From positions 1-64,000 of the forward strand of contig CAZEAP010000015.1 in NCBI GenBank assembly GCA_964510315.1: a stretch of 64,000 bases of DNA, written 5' to 3'. Below, piece by piece: positions 9,304 to 17,651 of the stretch. The notes below the pieces were generated by a model. That model did no database searches and was not told the DNA's origin. It saw only the letters and a program-made list of their open reading frames with translations. This stretch comes from CAZEAP01 sp964510315 (GTDB taxonomy: Bacteria > Planctomycetota > Brocadiia > SM23-32). Each line of letters begins with the position of its first letter. The stretch's first letter is position 1. A program made the translations under genes and the position numbers.

Positions 9304-10272
9304 ATGAGCCAGAGGGACGAGGAGAACCCCGGGCGGCCGTCCCCACCGCCCCCGGGCGGGCAAGAAGGTAAGGAGAACCTGCCGGGCGTGATTGAGGCGA
9401 TGGTTCGCCGACTGGAGGAACGCGACACCGTCCGGCACGTCTGCCGGTATCCACTGCCCAGCGAGCAGACGGTCATCCGCATACTCGGGCTGCTGTCGGA
9501 GGTGCTGTTCCCCGGCTATTTCGGCAAAAAAGGCCTGGAGAGGGGCATCCTGCCCTTCCACATCGGGGAGACGATGAACACCGTGCACGACCTGCTGGCG
9601 ACCGAAGTAGCCCGTTGCCTGATGCACGAACGCCACGAATCCGGAGGCATGGACCGCGCCGAGTGCGAAGCCGAGGGAGCCCGGCACGCCTTCCGGCTGC
9701 TGGAGAAGCTGCCCGGTCTCTTGGATGCCCTGGACGGCGACGTGCGTGCGGCCTTCGAGGGAGACCCCGCCGCCACGGGTTACGATGAGGTCATCTTCTG
9801 TTACCCCGGCTTCCGAGCGTTGATGATCTACCGGATAGCCCACGAACTGCACGAGCAGGGAGTCCCCTGGCTGCCCCGGATCATGACCGAATACGCTCAC
9901 CGCAGCACGGGTATGGACATCCACCCCGGGGCCCGTGTGGGAAGGAACTTCTTCGTGGACCACGGCACGGGGGTGGTGATCGGGGAAACCAGCGAGATCG
10001 GGGACGACGTGCGGATGTACCAGGGCGTGACGCTGGGAGGATTTCGGTTCAAAACCGACGAGGAGGGAAACCTGCTGCGCGGCTACAAGCGCCATCCCAC
10101 TATCGAAGACAACGTGATCATCTACTCCAACGCCAGCATCCTGGGGCCGATCACCGTGGGCGAAGGCGCAATCATCGGGGCCAACGTCTTCCTGACCCAC
10201 TCGGTCGAGCCCGGCACGAAAGTCACCATCGAGAAGCCGAGGCACCGCTTCAAGCAGCGCGGCGAGGACTGA
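9304..10272 (+). CDS. cysE: Serine O-acetyltransferase, long form
   Basis: A 322-residue enzyme that transfers acetyl from acetyl-CoA to L-serine, the first step of cysteine synthesis. An alpha-helical N-terminal region (to about residue 190) is followed by left-handed beta-helix hexapeptide repeats: GMDIHPGARVGRNFFVDHG, VVIGETSEIGDDVRMYQGVTLGG and SILGPITVGEGAIIGAN. The HG-TGVVIGE and GVTLGG segments are typical of serine acetyltransferase active sites. It is longer than E. coli CysE (273 residues) and resembles the EpsC-like branch. I chose the ATG at 9304 after a GGAGG; a GTG two codons upstream is an alternative. Confidence 0.88.
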   Translation: MSQRDEENPGRPSPPPPGGQEGKENLPGVIEAMVRRLEERDTVRHVCRYPLPSEQTVIRILGLLSEVLFPGYFGKKGLERGILPFHIGETMNTVHDLLATEVARCLMHERHESGGMDRAECEAEGARHAFRLLEKLPGLLDALDGDVRAAFEGDPAATGYDEVIFCYPGFRALMIYRIAHELHEQGVPWLPRIMTEYAHRSTGMDIHPGARVGRNFFVDHGTGVVIGETSEIGDDVRMYQGVTLGGFRFKTDEEGNLLRGYKRHPTIEDNVIIYSNASILGPITVGEGAIIGANVFLTHSVEPGTKVTIEKPRHRFKQRGED

Positions 10273-10293
10273 GCGGTCAAGCCTCCGCGGTTC

Positions 10294-10500
10294 TCACCGG
10301 TCCGACCCGATCTTCAGGTTCTCCAGGGCCTCGCCCGTGTTGCGTCCGATCTTCTTGCCCGAGTCCACCACGCGCGAGACCGTCCCTCCACCGGAGCCGG
10401 ATCGGCCCAGGAGGTGGTCCGCCGGGTCTTCGACGACGAAGGCCAGGTAGATGAACAGCGCCGCCGCGCCGAGAATCAACAGGAACAGAACCTTGCGCAT
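10294..10500 (-). CDS. Small single-span membrane protein (68 aa)
   Basis: A 68-residue protein with one N-terminal hydrophobic segment (MRKVLFLLILGAAALFIYLA) and a soluble Gly/Ser-rich tail containing HLLGRSGSGGG. The start at 10500 has a clear GGAGG seven bases upstream. I do not recognise a family. It is convergent with the acetyltransferase, whose stop is 21 bp away. Confidence 0.6.
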   Translation of the reverse strand: MRKVLFLLILGAAALFIYLAFVVEDPADHLLGRSGSGGGTVSRVVDSGKKIGRNTGEALENLKIGSDR

Positions 10501-10785
10501 TGGCAAACCTCCAAAAGTCGCGAGGCGGCCGCCTCCCCGGAAAGGTGGCACAGAAACAGGGCTCACAAATTAGGCGCAATTCCCGTGCCGCCAAAATGAG
10601 ACACGACCCGGGCCCGGAGAGGCGGCAGGGCGACGGTGTCCTCCATCCGCTCCTGCCAACGTTGGATGCGCCCGGCCAGGCGGCACATGGGGGGGGACTT
10701 ACTCCTCGCGTCCGCCGGGTTCGCCGTCTCGCCGCGGTCCGCGCGCACATCGTAAAGGCGTGTCAACTGCAAGCTGCATCCGCGT
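10501..10785. other. Non-coding gap
   Basis: A gap of 285 bases between the small membrane protein and the NUDIX-eIF2B gene. No coding frame, RNA gene or clear terminator was recognised. Confidence 0.4.
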
Positions 10786-12093
10786 TCAGCCGCCCTGTTG
10801 CAGTTCCCGCTGCAGCACGGACAGGCGCCCGGCCCTCTCGGCCAACTCGGCAGGCCCCGTCGGCCCCGAGGCGGTGACTGTCGCGCCGACAAGCTCGGCG
10901 GGGATCCGTTCGAAGTAGACGTTCCGCGTCCGCACCCCTTCGATCGGCTCTCCGAGTTCCTCCGGCGACATCTCCTCCATCCTGGGGCTCTGCCCCTTTG
11001 GGAGCACTTTGCTGCGGGTCGCGACGACCAGCGTCCGGGCGCCGCTGCAGCGGGCCGCGCAGCAGAGCGAGAAGCTGCCCGTCTTGTTGACGGCGGACCC
11101 GTCCGGCAGGAGGGAGTCGGCGCCCAGCAGTACCAGGTCGGCTTCCCGGACGGCCCCCGCGGCGGCGGCGTCGGTCATCAGCTCCGTCTCGATGCCGAAA
11201 GAAGCCGCGGTTTCGGCCGCGGCGCGACCCTCTTTGGCGGGTCGCGATTCGGCCACAACCAGACGCCGGACCTTCCCGGAGGCCTCCCACAGCGCCGCCA
11301 GGACCGAAAAGGACCGGCTGAGGGTCACCACCCGAACTTCGGGCGTTAATTCCGCCGCGGCGGCTTGTGGAGCGGCCAGCATCGCCCGTTCGCGTTCATC
11401 GAGCAGCCGCTGCAGTGCGGCGGGCACATCCTCGGCTTCGCGGCAGGCCGCAAAGGCTTCCAGGGCCGCCGACCGCACCGTCGCCATGCTGGGCCGGAGG
11501 TCGAGGGCGCGTCGGCAGGCGGCAGCGACCCGTCGAACGCGCTCTTCCGGCCCCTTGCCGGCGGCCTCGTCGGCCGCCGCTTTCAGGCCTTCAAGCGTCC
11601 AGATACCCAACTCTTCGGCCCCGTGTTCCCGGTCGTCCTTCACCGCTTCGAATACCCGCTCCGCCTCCGAACTGCCCTCGCTCCGGCGGGCAGTCCGGTA
11701 TGCCTCCCACAGCTTCGGGACGGTTGGCAGCTCCGGGATGCGCTCCGGATCGGTCCACTCGAAGCGGACGTGCTCCCAGTCCCTGCGGACCTGTTCGGGG
11801 CTGAGGCAGCGGAACAGGTAGGGGTGAACCACCCAAAGGGCGCCCAGTTTCCAGTCGGAGAAACGGACGGGGCGGCCCCGGCTCTGCAGTTCAGTATCGG
11901 AGCGCTCCAGTCCGGTTTCTTCCCTGATCTCCCGGTAGGCCTGCTGGAGGGGCCCGGCGTCCTCCTCGACCGACCCGCTGATGCCCGCCCAGCGTCCGGG
12001 ATAGGTGTTGACCTTGTCGCTGCGGCGGCCCAGGAGGACGGCGTCCCGGTCGGGATGAACGAGGAAACAGGTTACGACGTGCCGTAACTGCAC
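10786..12093 (-). CDS. NUDIX hydrolase fused to eIF2B/ribose-1,5-bisphosphate-isomerase-like domain
   Basis: A 435-residue two-domain protein. Residues about 1-150 are a NUDIX domain: its box reads G-SVEED-A-GPLQQAY-REIREETGL, so the catalytic REIREE is intact while the first Glu of the consensus is Ala. Residues about 150-435 match the IF-2B (eIF2B alpha/beta/delta) superfamily: VVTLSRSFSVLAAL, VVAESRPAKEGR, LVLLGADSLLPDGSAVNKTG and VVATRSKVLP. That superfamily includes ribose-1,5-bisphosphate isomerases and methylthioribose-1-phosphate isomerase. Similar fusions are familiar to me from haloarchaea. The GTG at 12093 has an AAGGAGGT six bases upstream and clears the preceding gene by 34 bp. 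It is the last gene of a glycosyltransferase operon, suggesting clean-up or salvage of a nucleotide-sugar or sugar phosphate; this is inference. Confidence 0.85.
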   Translation of the reverse strand: MQLRHVVTCFLVHPDRDAVLLGRRSDKVNTYPGRWAGISGSVEEDAGPLQQAYREIREETGLERSDTELQSRGRPVRFSDWKLGALWVVHPYLFRCLSPEQVRRDWEHVRFEWTDPERIPELPTVPKLWEAYRTARRSEGSSEAERVFEAVKDDREHGAEELGIWTLEGLKAAADEAAGKGPEERVRRVAAACRRALDLRPSMATVRSAALEAFAACREAEDVPAALQRLLDERERAMLAAPQAAAAELTPEVRVVTLSRSFSVLAALWEASGKVRRLVVAESRPAKEGRAAAETAASFGIETELMTDAAAAGAVREADLVLLGADSLLPDGSAVNKTGSFSLCCAARCSGARTLVVATRSKVLPKGQSPRMEEMSPEELGEPIEGVRTRNVYFERIPAELVGATVTASGPTGPAELAERAGRLSVLQRELQQGG

Positions 12094-12127
12094 CGCCGGA
12101 CCTCCTTGCGGGAACAAGGCACCGGTG

Positions 12128-13354
12128 TCAGAACTCCGGAGGGATGTCGATGCGCTCCCCGCGACGGACTTCAGCATCGGCAGCCCGGTAGGCCTCCTCG
12201 TACTGCTCGGCCACCACTTCCCAACTCACTACGTTCATCAGGTAGCGGTAGAGCTTGAAGCCCAGCTCCCAGCGGAGTGCCTCGTCGGTGGCCAGTCTGA
12301 GTATGTGCTCCCTCAGCATCTGCTTGTTGGTGAACAGCAGACCGCCGCCGTTCTGGAGGGTCTGGGCGGTCAAGCCCTCCAGCGGGGCGGTCGTTATGTA
12401 GGGCTTGTTCAGGGCGATAATGCGAGCGAGCGTCCCCGATTGTGTCTCGTCCACCGTGGGCAGAACGATAAAGTCGCAGATACCCATTACCTTGTAGTAG
12501 ATGTCCCCGCGGGGCGTAAACCGGTAGTAGTGGCCGATGCCCTTCTCCTCCAGCAGCTTAACCTCGCTGACGTAGCGTTCGTACTCCGCCAGATCGTTGG
12601 GGTCGCGCATGTCCCCGGCCCCCAGCAGGACCCACTCCTGGCCGGTCTCCGCGTGGATTTCGCGGTAGAGTTCGTCCCACATGTCCGTGACGATGTCCCA
12701 CCGCTTGTTGGACTGTATCCAGCCCACCAGGCCGATGAGGTGCTTCCCCCGAAGGTGGCCGAGGCCGAGCTGCTCCTTCAGGTCCTCGACGTCCTCGATG
12801 GCATACCGTTTGTCGGGGCGTGCGCCGTGGGGCACGATCATGATGTTGTGCGGCCGTTTCCATCCTTTAGTGGAGAAGGTCCAGTCGAGGCGCCACTTCT
12901 GGTAGTGACATTTCAACATCAGGACGTTGCACCGCTCGGCGGCTCCGCGGATGAACTCCTCTTCGTAGTCCTTCATCCGCCCGTGGACGGTGTGGGGTTC
13001 CATTACCGTGGGGTAGTCCTCCAGCTCCTCCAGCAACCGGAGGAAGCCGGCGTTCCGATCGGGGCGGCCCTCTTCATCCACGTGTTCGTAGAGCCCGTAT
13101 TCGTGCTGAATGTGAACGGCGTAGGGGTCCAGTTCCTTTACCTTCCGGGCCACCGGCTCGTACCAGTCCGGCCGGGTAGGGTCTATGAGGGGGAAAACAT
13201 TTTCTCCGCTTCCGTCGATATGAGAGATGATAAAGCTCGGACGCTGGGGCCGGCGTTTCTGGATGAACTCCAGCGCTTCCTCGGCGAAAGTAGCAATCCC
13301 GCACTTTCGGGGCGGCCAACTGCTGATCATTACGAGGGGTTTATCGGGGGACAC
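12128..13354 (-). CDS. GT4-like glycosyltransferase
   Basis: A 408-residue cytoplasmic glycosyltransferase of the GT-B fold. The N terminus has MISSWPPRKCGIATFAEEAL, a motif shared with the neighbouring gene at 13407. It then shows VHIQHEYGLYEHV, EPHTVHGRM and IVPHGARPDKR, with a C-terminal donor-site segment LPTVDETQSGTLARIIA. The donor and acceptor are unknown. The GTG at 13354 follows AGGTGG; the ATG of MISSW eight codons later is an alternative. It lies 52 bp downstream of the larger paralogue and 34 bp upstream of the NUDIX fusion. Confidence 0.85.
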   Translation of the reverse strand: MSPDKPLVMISSWPPRKCGIATFAEEALEFIQKRRPQRPSFIISHIDGSGENVFPLIDPTRPDWYEPVARKVKELDPYAVHIQHEYGLYEHVDEEGRPDRNAGFLRLLEELEDYPTVMEPHTVHGRMKDYEEEFIRGAAERCNVLMLKCHYQKWRLDWTFSTKGWKRPHNIMIVPHGARPDKRYAIEDVEDLKEQLGLGHLRGKHLIGLVGWIQSNKRWDIVTDMWDELYREIHAETGQEWVLLGAGDMRDPNDLAEYERYVSEVKLLEEKGIGHYYRFTPRGDIYYKVMGICDFIVLPTVDETQSGTLARIIALNKPYITTAPLEGLTAQTLQNGGGLLFTNKQMLREHILRLATDEALRWELGFKLYRYLMNVVSWEVVAEQYEEAYRAADAEVRRGERIDIPPEF

Positions 13355-13406
13355 CTGCAGACCACCTGATGAAGTTGGGTTGGAGAACAGATTTGACAGC
13401 ACGGCG

Positions 13407-15710
13407 TCAGAGGCGCCGGACCAGGGCGGTGCTCCACCGGGTGGCGGTGCCCGTTGCCGCCCGGTCCTGCTCACTGAACATCTCCATCAGCGTAAGCAGG
13501 GCCAGAAGGCAGCAAATAGTGCTTTCGGCGCCCTGGTTGCGGCTGACGCCCTCGGGGGTGAGACCGTCCGAGCATCCGCCGGTCTTGAAATCGTAGAGCG
13601 ACTGCCCGATGTCGTTCACGCCAAGGAACCAGTCGAAAGCCATGCGCATGTACCGCAGGTATTCACGCTCCCCGGTCAGGCGGAAGGCCACCTTGCATGC
13701 CTCCACCAGACCGCAGGCATCAATGGGCTGTTGATCGAATTCCGCCGCCTCACCGGCACGTGTATGCCACCCTTCATTGCCGACAAGCGCGAGATGATCG
13801 CCTTCATCGCACATCTTGATGAGGAAATCCAGGCTCCGGCGAGCCACCTCCCGGCAACGCTCCTCGCCGGTCATCTCGTAGGCCACAAACAGGGACTCCG
13901 GGACGACGGCGTTGTCGTAGGCGACCACTTCCTCAAACCAGGGCCATTGGTCGCTTCTGACTTCATCATACTGCTTGAGGGTCCTCTCGGCAAGCCGGGC
14001 AAGCTTCTCCACCACGTCGTCCGCCTCGGGATAGCGCTGCAGGTAATAGTAAAGACCGAGGGAGGCGTAAGAGCGGCCCCGCAGGTTCAGTGTGCCGAGG
14101 TTCGAGAGCGCGTTCTCGAAGACTTCCTTCGCCAGGTCGTAATAGGAGGAGGGGCCGCGGTACATCGTATAGGCCAGCCCCCACAGGCACCTGCCGTAAC
14201 AGTCCTCGCTGCCGGACTCGTCGAGGAATCGGCGATCGTAGCCCATAAAGTTGTGGAACAGCCCGTCGGCACGTTGCGCATAAGCCACAAAGGACAGATA
14301 CGTACCGAGGAGTTTCTGGGCCTCCGTCTCCCGGAAGAGGTCGTAGTACTTGGCGGCCGCCACCAGCGCTCGCGCATTGTCGTCAGTGCAGTAGCCGTGG
14401 GTCCTGTCGGGCACTGCGTAGCGGGCGTGCTGGAGGATGCCGGTGTCGTCGGTCAGCCGGTTCAGGTGGTCCAGTCGAGCCCGGGGCAGACCGGTAATCG
14501 GCAGCGTGCGACGCAGGCTGACGTCGGGCATGGAGGCCCGCACCCGGGCGGTGGAGATCGCCCGCCGGAAGGTCTCCAGGTACCGCTCCCCCACTTCCGG
14601 CCAGGTCATCCGCCGGGAGTACTCATAGGCGTTCGCGCGCAGTTCCATCACCCTGCCGGGGCTTTTGAGCAGCTCCAACAGGGCATCCGCAAGGGCGTCC
14701 GGGTCCCGGAAGTCCACCAGCACTCCCCGTCCGTCCTTCAGGAGGTCTTCGGCATACCAGTAACGGGTGGAGACGATGGCCTTGCCGGCTCCGAGGGCAT
14801 AGGCCAGGGTGCCGCTGGTGATCTGCTCCCGGTTCAGGTACGGCGTCACGTACATGTCGGCCGCCTTCAGGAATTCGCACAGCTCATCCCGCGAAACGAA
14901 GCGGTCCTGGAACAGCACGTTTCTCTGGAGCCCCAGGTCGCGGGCCAGGCGCTGCAGGCTCAGACGGTAGCTCTCCCCCTCCTCGCGCAGGACGTTGGGA
15001 TGAGTGGCGCCCAGCACGATGTAGCACAGGTTTGGGTACTCCTCCACCACCCTGGGCAGCGCCTCCAGCGCGTACTCGATGCCCTTGCCCGGGCCGAGGA
15101 AGCCGAAGGTCAGCAGCAGCTCCCGGCCCTCCATGTCGAACTGCGATTTGTAGGCGGCCGGTTCGACCAGGGGGACCTCGGGCACGCCGTGGTGGATGAG
15201 CCGAATCTTCTCCCGCGGGGCGTCGTAAACTTCCTGGAGGAATTCCACGCCCTTCTCACTCATCACAACCAGCGTGCTGCTCAGGACGATCAGCTCGTCC
15301 ATCACCTCCCGCTGAGAGTCGCTCGGGTCCTGCAGCACGGTGTGCAGGGTGGTGACCACCGGGCAGACCAGTTCGCGGAGGAGGTCCAACAAATAGGCTC
15401 CGTCACGGCCTCCGAAGATGCCGAACTCATGCTGGACCGAAACCGCCCGGACGTTGCTGTAGTTGAGGAACTCGGCGGCGCGCACGTAGTCGGCATTGTC
15501 GAACTGGTTAAGGACGTACTCGACCTCGTCGCCGTACTCCAGGTCGTCGTCGGCCGGGTCGTGCAGAGCGACCACCAGCGGCCGAAGCCGCTGCTCCATA
15601 TTCTGCTGGACGGCGGCGGACAGGTCACACGTGAATGTGCCTATCCCGCACTTCCGGGGTGGGTAGGTCGCCACAAAGGCGATCGCGTCCTTCGAGTCGG
15701 TTTCCGCCAA
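13407..15710 (-). CDS. GT4 glycosyltransferase fused to a six-hairpin domain
   Basis: A 767-residue bimodular protein. Residues 1-about 390 are a GT4 glycosyltransferase (ATYPPRKCGIGTFTCDL, SVQHEFGIFGG, FGFLGPGKGIEYALEA, and the donor-site TPYLNREQITSGTLAYALGA). Residues about 420-755 form an alpha-helical domain with repeated Trp/Tyr-rich helices, HGYCTDDNARAL and EVVAYDNAVVPESL, resembling (alpha/alpha)6 six-hairpin glycosidases. In other genomes, proteins of this architecture often sit with GH130 mannosyl phosphorylases; none is in this window. The TTG start follows GGGAGGAG, and a promoter lies at 15905-15933. It probably builds or remodels an intracellular or exported oligosaccharide. 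Confidence 0.85.
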   Translation of the reverse strand: MAETDSKDAIAFVATYPPRKCGIGTFTCDLSAAVQQNMEQRLRPLVVALHDPADDDLEYGDEVEYVLNQFDNADYVRAAEFLNYSNVRAVSVQHEFGIFGGRDGAYLLDLLRELVCPVVTTLHTVLQDPSDSQREVMDELIVLSSTLVVMSEKGVEFLQEVYDAPREKIRLIHHGVPEVPLVEPAAYKSQFDMEGRELLLTFGFLGPGKGIEYALEALPRVVEEYPNLCYIVLGATHPNVLREEGESYRLSLQRLARDLGLQRNVLFQDRFVSRDELCEFLKAADMYVTPYLNREQITSGTLAYALGAGKAIVSTRYWYAEDLLKDGRGVLVDFRDPDALADALLELLKSPGRVMELRANAYEYSRRMTWPEVGERYLETFRRAISTARVRASMPDVSLRRTLPITGLPRARLDHLNRLTDDTGILQHARYAVPDRTHGYCTDDNARALVAAAKYYDLFRETEAQKLLGTYLSFVAYAQRADGLFHNFMGYDRRFLDESGSEDCYGRCLWGLAYTMYRGPSSYYDLAKEVFENALSNLGTLNLRGRSYASLGLYYYLQRYPEADDVVEKLARLAERTLKQYDEVRSDQWPWFEEVVAYDNAVVPESLFVAYEMTGEERCREVARRSLDFLIKMCDEGDHLALVGNEGWHTRAGEAAEFDQQPIDACGLVEACKVAFRLTGEREYLRYMRMAFDWFLGVNDIGQSLYDFKTGGCSDGLTPEGVSRNQGAESTICCLLALLTLMEMFSEQDRAATGTATRWSTALVRRL

Positions 15711-15904
15711 GGCGCTCCTCCCTCAACGTGTTCCGGGGGTCAGAGCAGACCTGCCGTGCCAACAGGCCCCTTTTGGCACTTCGCAGCCGGTGTCCTCCCG
15801 CACGTGGCGGTATGGGAACCGAGCCCCGCCGCAGCCACTGCTGCGACGCCGGTTTACCAGACACAAAGCACACCCCCTGCGCAACACTCAACCCATCTAC
15901 ACGC

Positions 15905-15933
15905 ATTATATCCGGGGGGCAAGAACCCTTCAA
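15905..15933 (-). promoter_or_regulatory. Promoter of the glycosyltransferase operon
   Basis: Reading leftward, TTGAAG (15928-15933), a 17-base spacer and a perfect TATAAT (15905-15910). It lies downstream of pgi, so the operon is transcribed separately, with a leader of about 190 bases before 15710. Confidence 0.65.
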
Positions 15934-15972
15934 ACCGCCCTCCGTTGGGGCAGGTCTGCGCTCGGCTCGGCA

Positions 15973-17487
15973 CTACGCGCCCTCGGGTGCCTCGTAGCCT
16001 TCCCTGCCCATCAGGCCGAAAGTATACCTTTTGCCCAGCTCGACCCCCGGCTGATTGAAGGTGTTCACCCCGAAGAGGCATCCGCTGAAGCTGACGGCGT
16101 ACTCGAAGAACATGAAAAGCTCGCCAAGGGCCGCGGCGTCCACCTCCGGTATGCGGAGGGTGACGTTGGGCCTATGTTTGTCGGTCAGGGCGCGTCGAGT
16201 CGCCCGCAGCTCGGCGTGGAACAGATTCCCGAACGTGCTGCCCGCCAGGTAGGAGAGTTCCGAATCCGGCACTTCGGTACAGATGGACACTTCCCCGTCG
16301 GACGGTCCCGGACGGTCCACTTCGATCAGAGTCAGGACCTTGTCGAAGCGGCCATCCTGGTAGAGCTGCATCACCGAATGTTGGTCGGTGACGCCCACCG
16401 AGGCGACCGGGGTGGGCCCGACGAACACGTTCTCCGCTTCCAGGCCGTCCTTCTTCCCCAGGCTTTCCGCCCAGAGCTGGCAGTACCAGTCCCCCAGCCT
16501 CTCCAGGGCGCTGCTGTAGGGCATAAGTACTGTGATGGGCTTGCCCTGCTGATAGAAAAGGTAGAGCACCGCCGCGTAGAGTGCAGCCGGATTATGCCCC
16601 AGTTCGGCCTGCCTGCACCGCCCGTCCATCCGGCCCGCGCCGCCCAGGAGGGCCTCTACGTCGATGCCGCCGACCGCCGCACTGAGCAGCCCCACCGCGC
16701 TCAACACGCTGAAGCGCCCTCCCACATTCGGCGGTATGGGCAGGGTGAAGTAACCTTCTTCCCGGCTGATCCGCCGGAGGAGGCTCTTTTCCGGTCGGGG
16801 ATCGGTGGTGGCGATGATCTGGTCCTCCGGGCTGCAGCCTTCTCGCCGCAGAAGCTCCCTGACGTGCAGGAACTGGCTCATCGTCTCCGCCGTGCCGCCG
16901 GATTTGGTGATGACGTTGAACACCGTGCGGTCCAGCTCGTCGCCGATAAGCTCGAAGAAGCCGGCCAGCAGTCCGGGCTCCACGTTGTCCATTACGAAGA
17001 TGCGGGGGGAGCCCTGCCTCCCCGGATGGCCCGCGGGCAGCAGATTGTGGAACGGATGGTTGAGGGCGCCGTGGACCGCGATGTTGCCCAGGGCGGAGCC
17101 GCCTATGCCCAGCACGACGAAGTTGGCGCACCACTCCCGCAGTTCCGCGGCCTTTCGCTCGATGCGCTCCAGCAGTCCGGTGTCGTAGGGCAGGTCCATG
17201 AAACCGACGTCCTCGTCGCGCCGGTCCTGCAACTCCTCGTGGCAGAGCGCCGCGCGGCTGGACAGATTCTCCAGCCCCTCCCGAGTGATTCCCTGCTCCT
17301 CCCCCACCTGATCCTCAAATACGTTCGAGATGTCCAGCGTCACTGCCTCCGTAGTTGCCACGACTCGCCTCCCGTGCAGTGAAAAGTCGAAAAGAATCTC
17401 CGCTTCCGCCCCGTCCATGCAATATACGCCACCCCCCCCGGGCGGTGCAAGCACCGCTTCTCTGAGCCGTCGCCTCGTTTTCACCAC
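15973..17487 (-). CDS. pgi: Glucose-6-phosphate isomerase
   Basis: A 504-residue cytosolic enzyme interconverting glucose-6-phosphate and fructose-6-phosphate. Family landmarks are visible: the VVLGIGGSALGNIA phosphate loop, VITKSGGTAETMSQF, PNVGGRFSVLSAVGLL, and the PGI signature YSSALERLGDWYCQLWAESLGK, with TDQHSVMQLYQDG near the catalytic His/Glu region. The GTG at 17487 has GGAGAGGTGA upstream. An ATG at 17418 would remove 23 non-conserved residues and is a possible alternative. A TTGCAC-N18-TATATT pair at 17421-17450 lies inside the 5' end and is too close to serve that ATG. It lies upstream of the glycosyltransferase operon, on the same strand. Confidence 0.95.
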   Translation of the reverse strand: MVKTRRRLREAVLAPPGGGGVYCMDGAEAEILFDFSLHGRRVVATTEAVTLDISNVFEDQVGEEQGITREGLENLSSRAALCHEELQDRRDEDVGFMDLPYDTGLLERIERKAAELREWCANFVVLGIGGSALGNIAVHGALNHPFHNLLPAGHPGRQGSPRIFVMDNVEPGLLAGFFELIGDELDRTVFNVITKSGGTAETMSQFLHVRELLRREGCSPEDQIIATTDPRPEKSLLRRISREEGYFTLPIPPNVGGRFSVLSAVGLLSAAVGGIDVEALLGGAGRMDGRCRQAELGHNPAALYAAVLYLFYQQGKPITVLMPYSSALERLGDWYCQLWAESLGKKDGLEAENVFVGPTPVASVGVTDQHSVMQLYQDGRFDKVLTLIEVDRPGPSDGEVSICTEVPDSELSYLAGSTFGNLFHAELRATRRALTDKHRPNVTLRIPEVDAAALGELFMFFEYAVSFSGCLFGVNTFNQPGVELGKRYTFGLMGREGYEAPEGA

Positions 17488-17651
17488 TCACCTCTCCGCC
17501 GCGACGGGCACGAACAACACGCAGGAAGGGAACGGCAGAGCGCGCGGCGCGGCGAACCGTGTCACCGCGCACCGCGCAGGGGCCTCAGCACGGCGGCGCG
17601 AAGGGCGCCTGCTGAAGGTCTGTGGGCCTTTCGCCGGCCGGGCCCATGCCC

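Noticed and set aside
13227..16058. 943-codon open frame antisense to the GT4 genes
   Set aside because: It lies opposite two well-supported glycosyltransferases, is Val/His/Gln-rich with no domain, and is a typical GC-rich antisense shadow.
17421..17450. TTGCAC-N18-TATATT inside the 5' end of pgi as a promoter
   Set aside because: It would start transcription at or past the alternative ATG at 17418, and the GTG at 17487 has a good ribosome-binding site; probably fortuitous.
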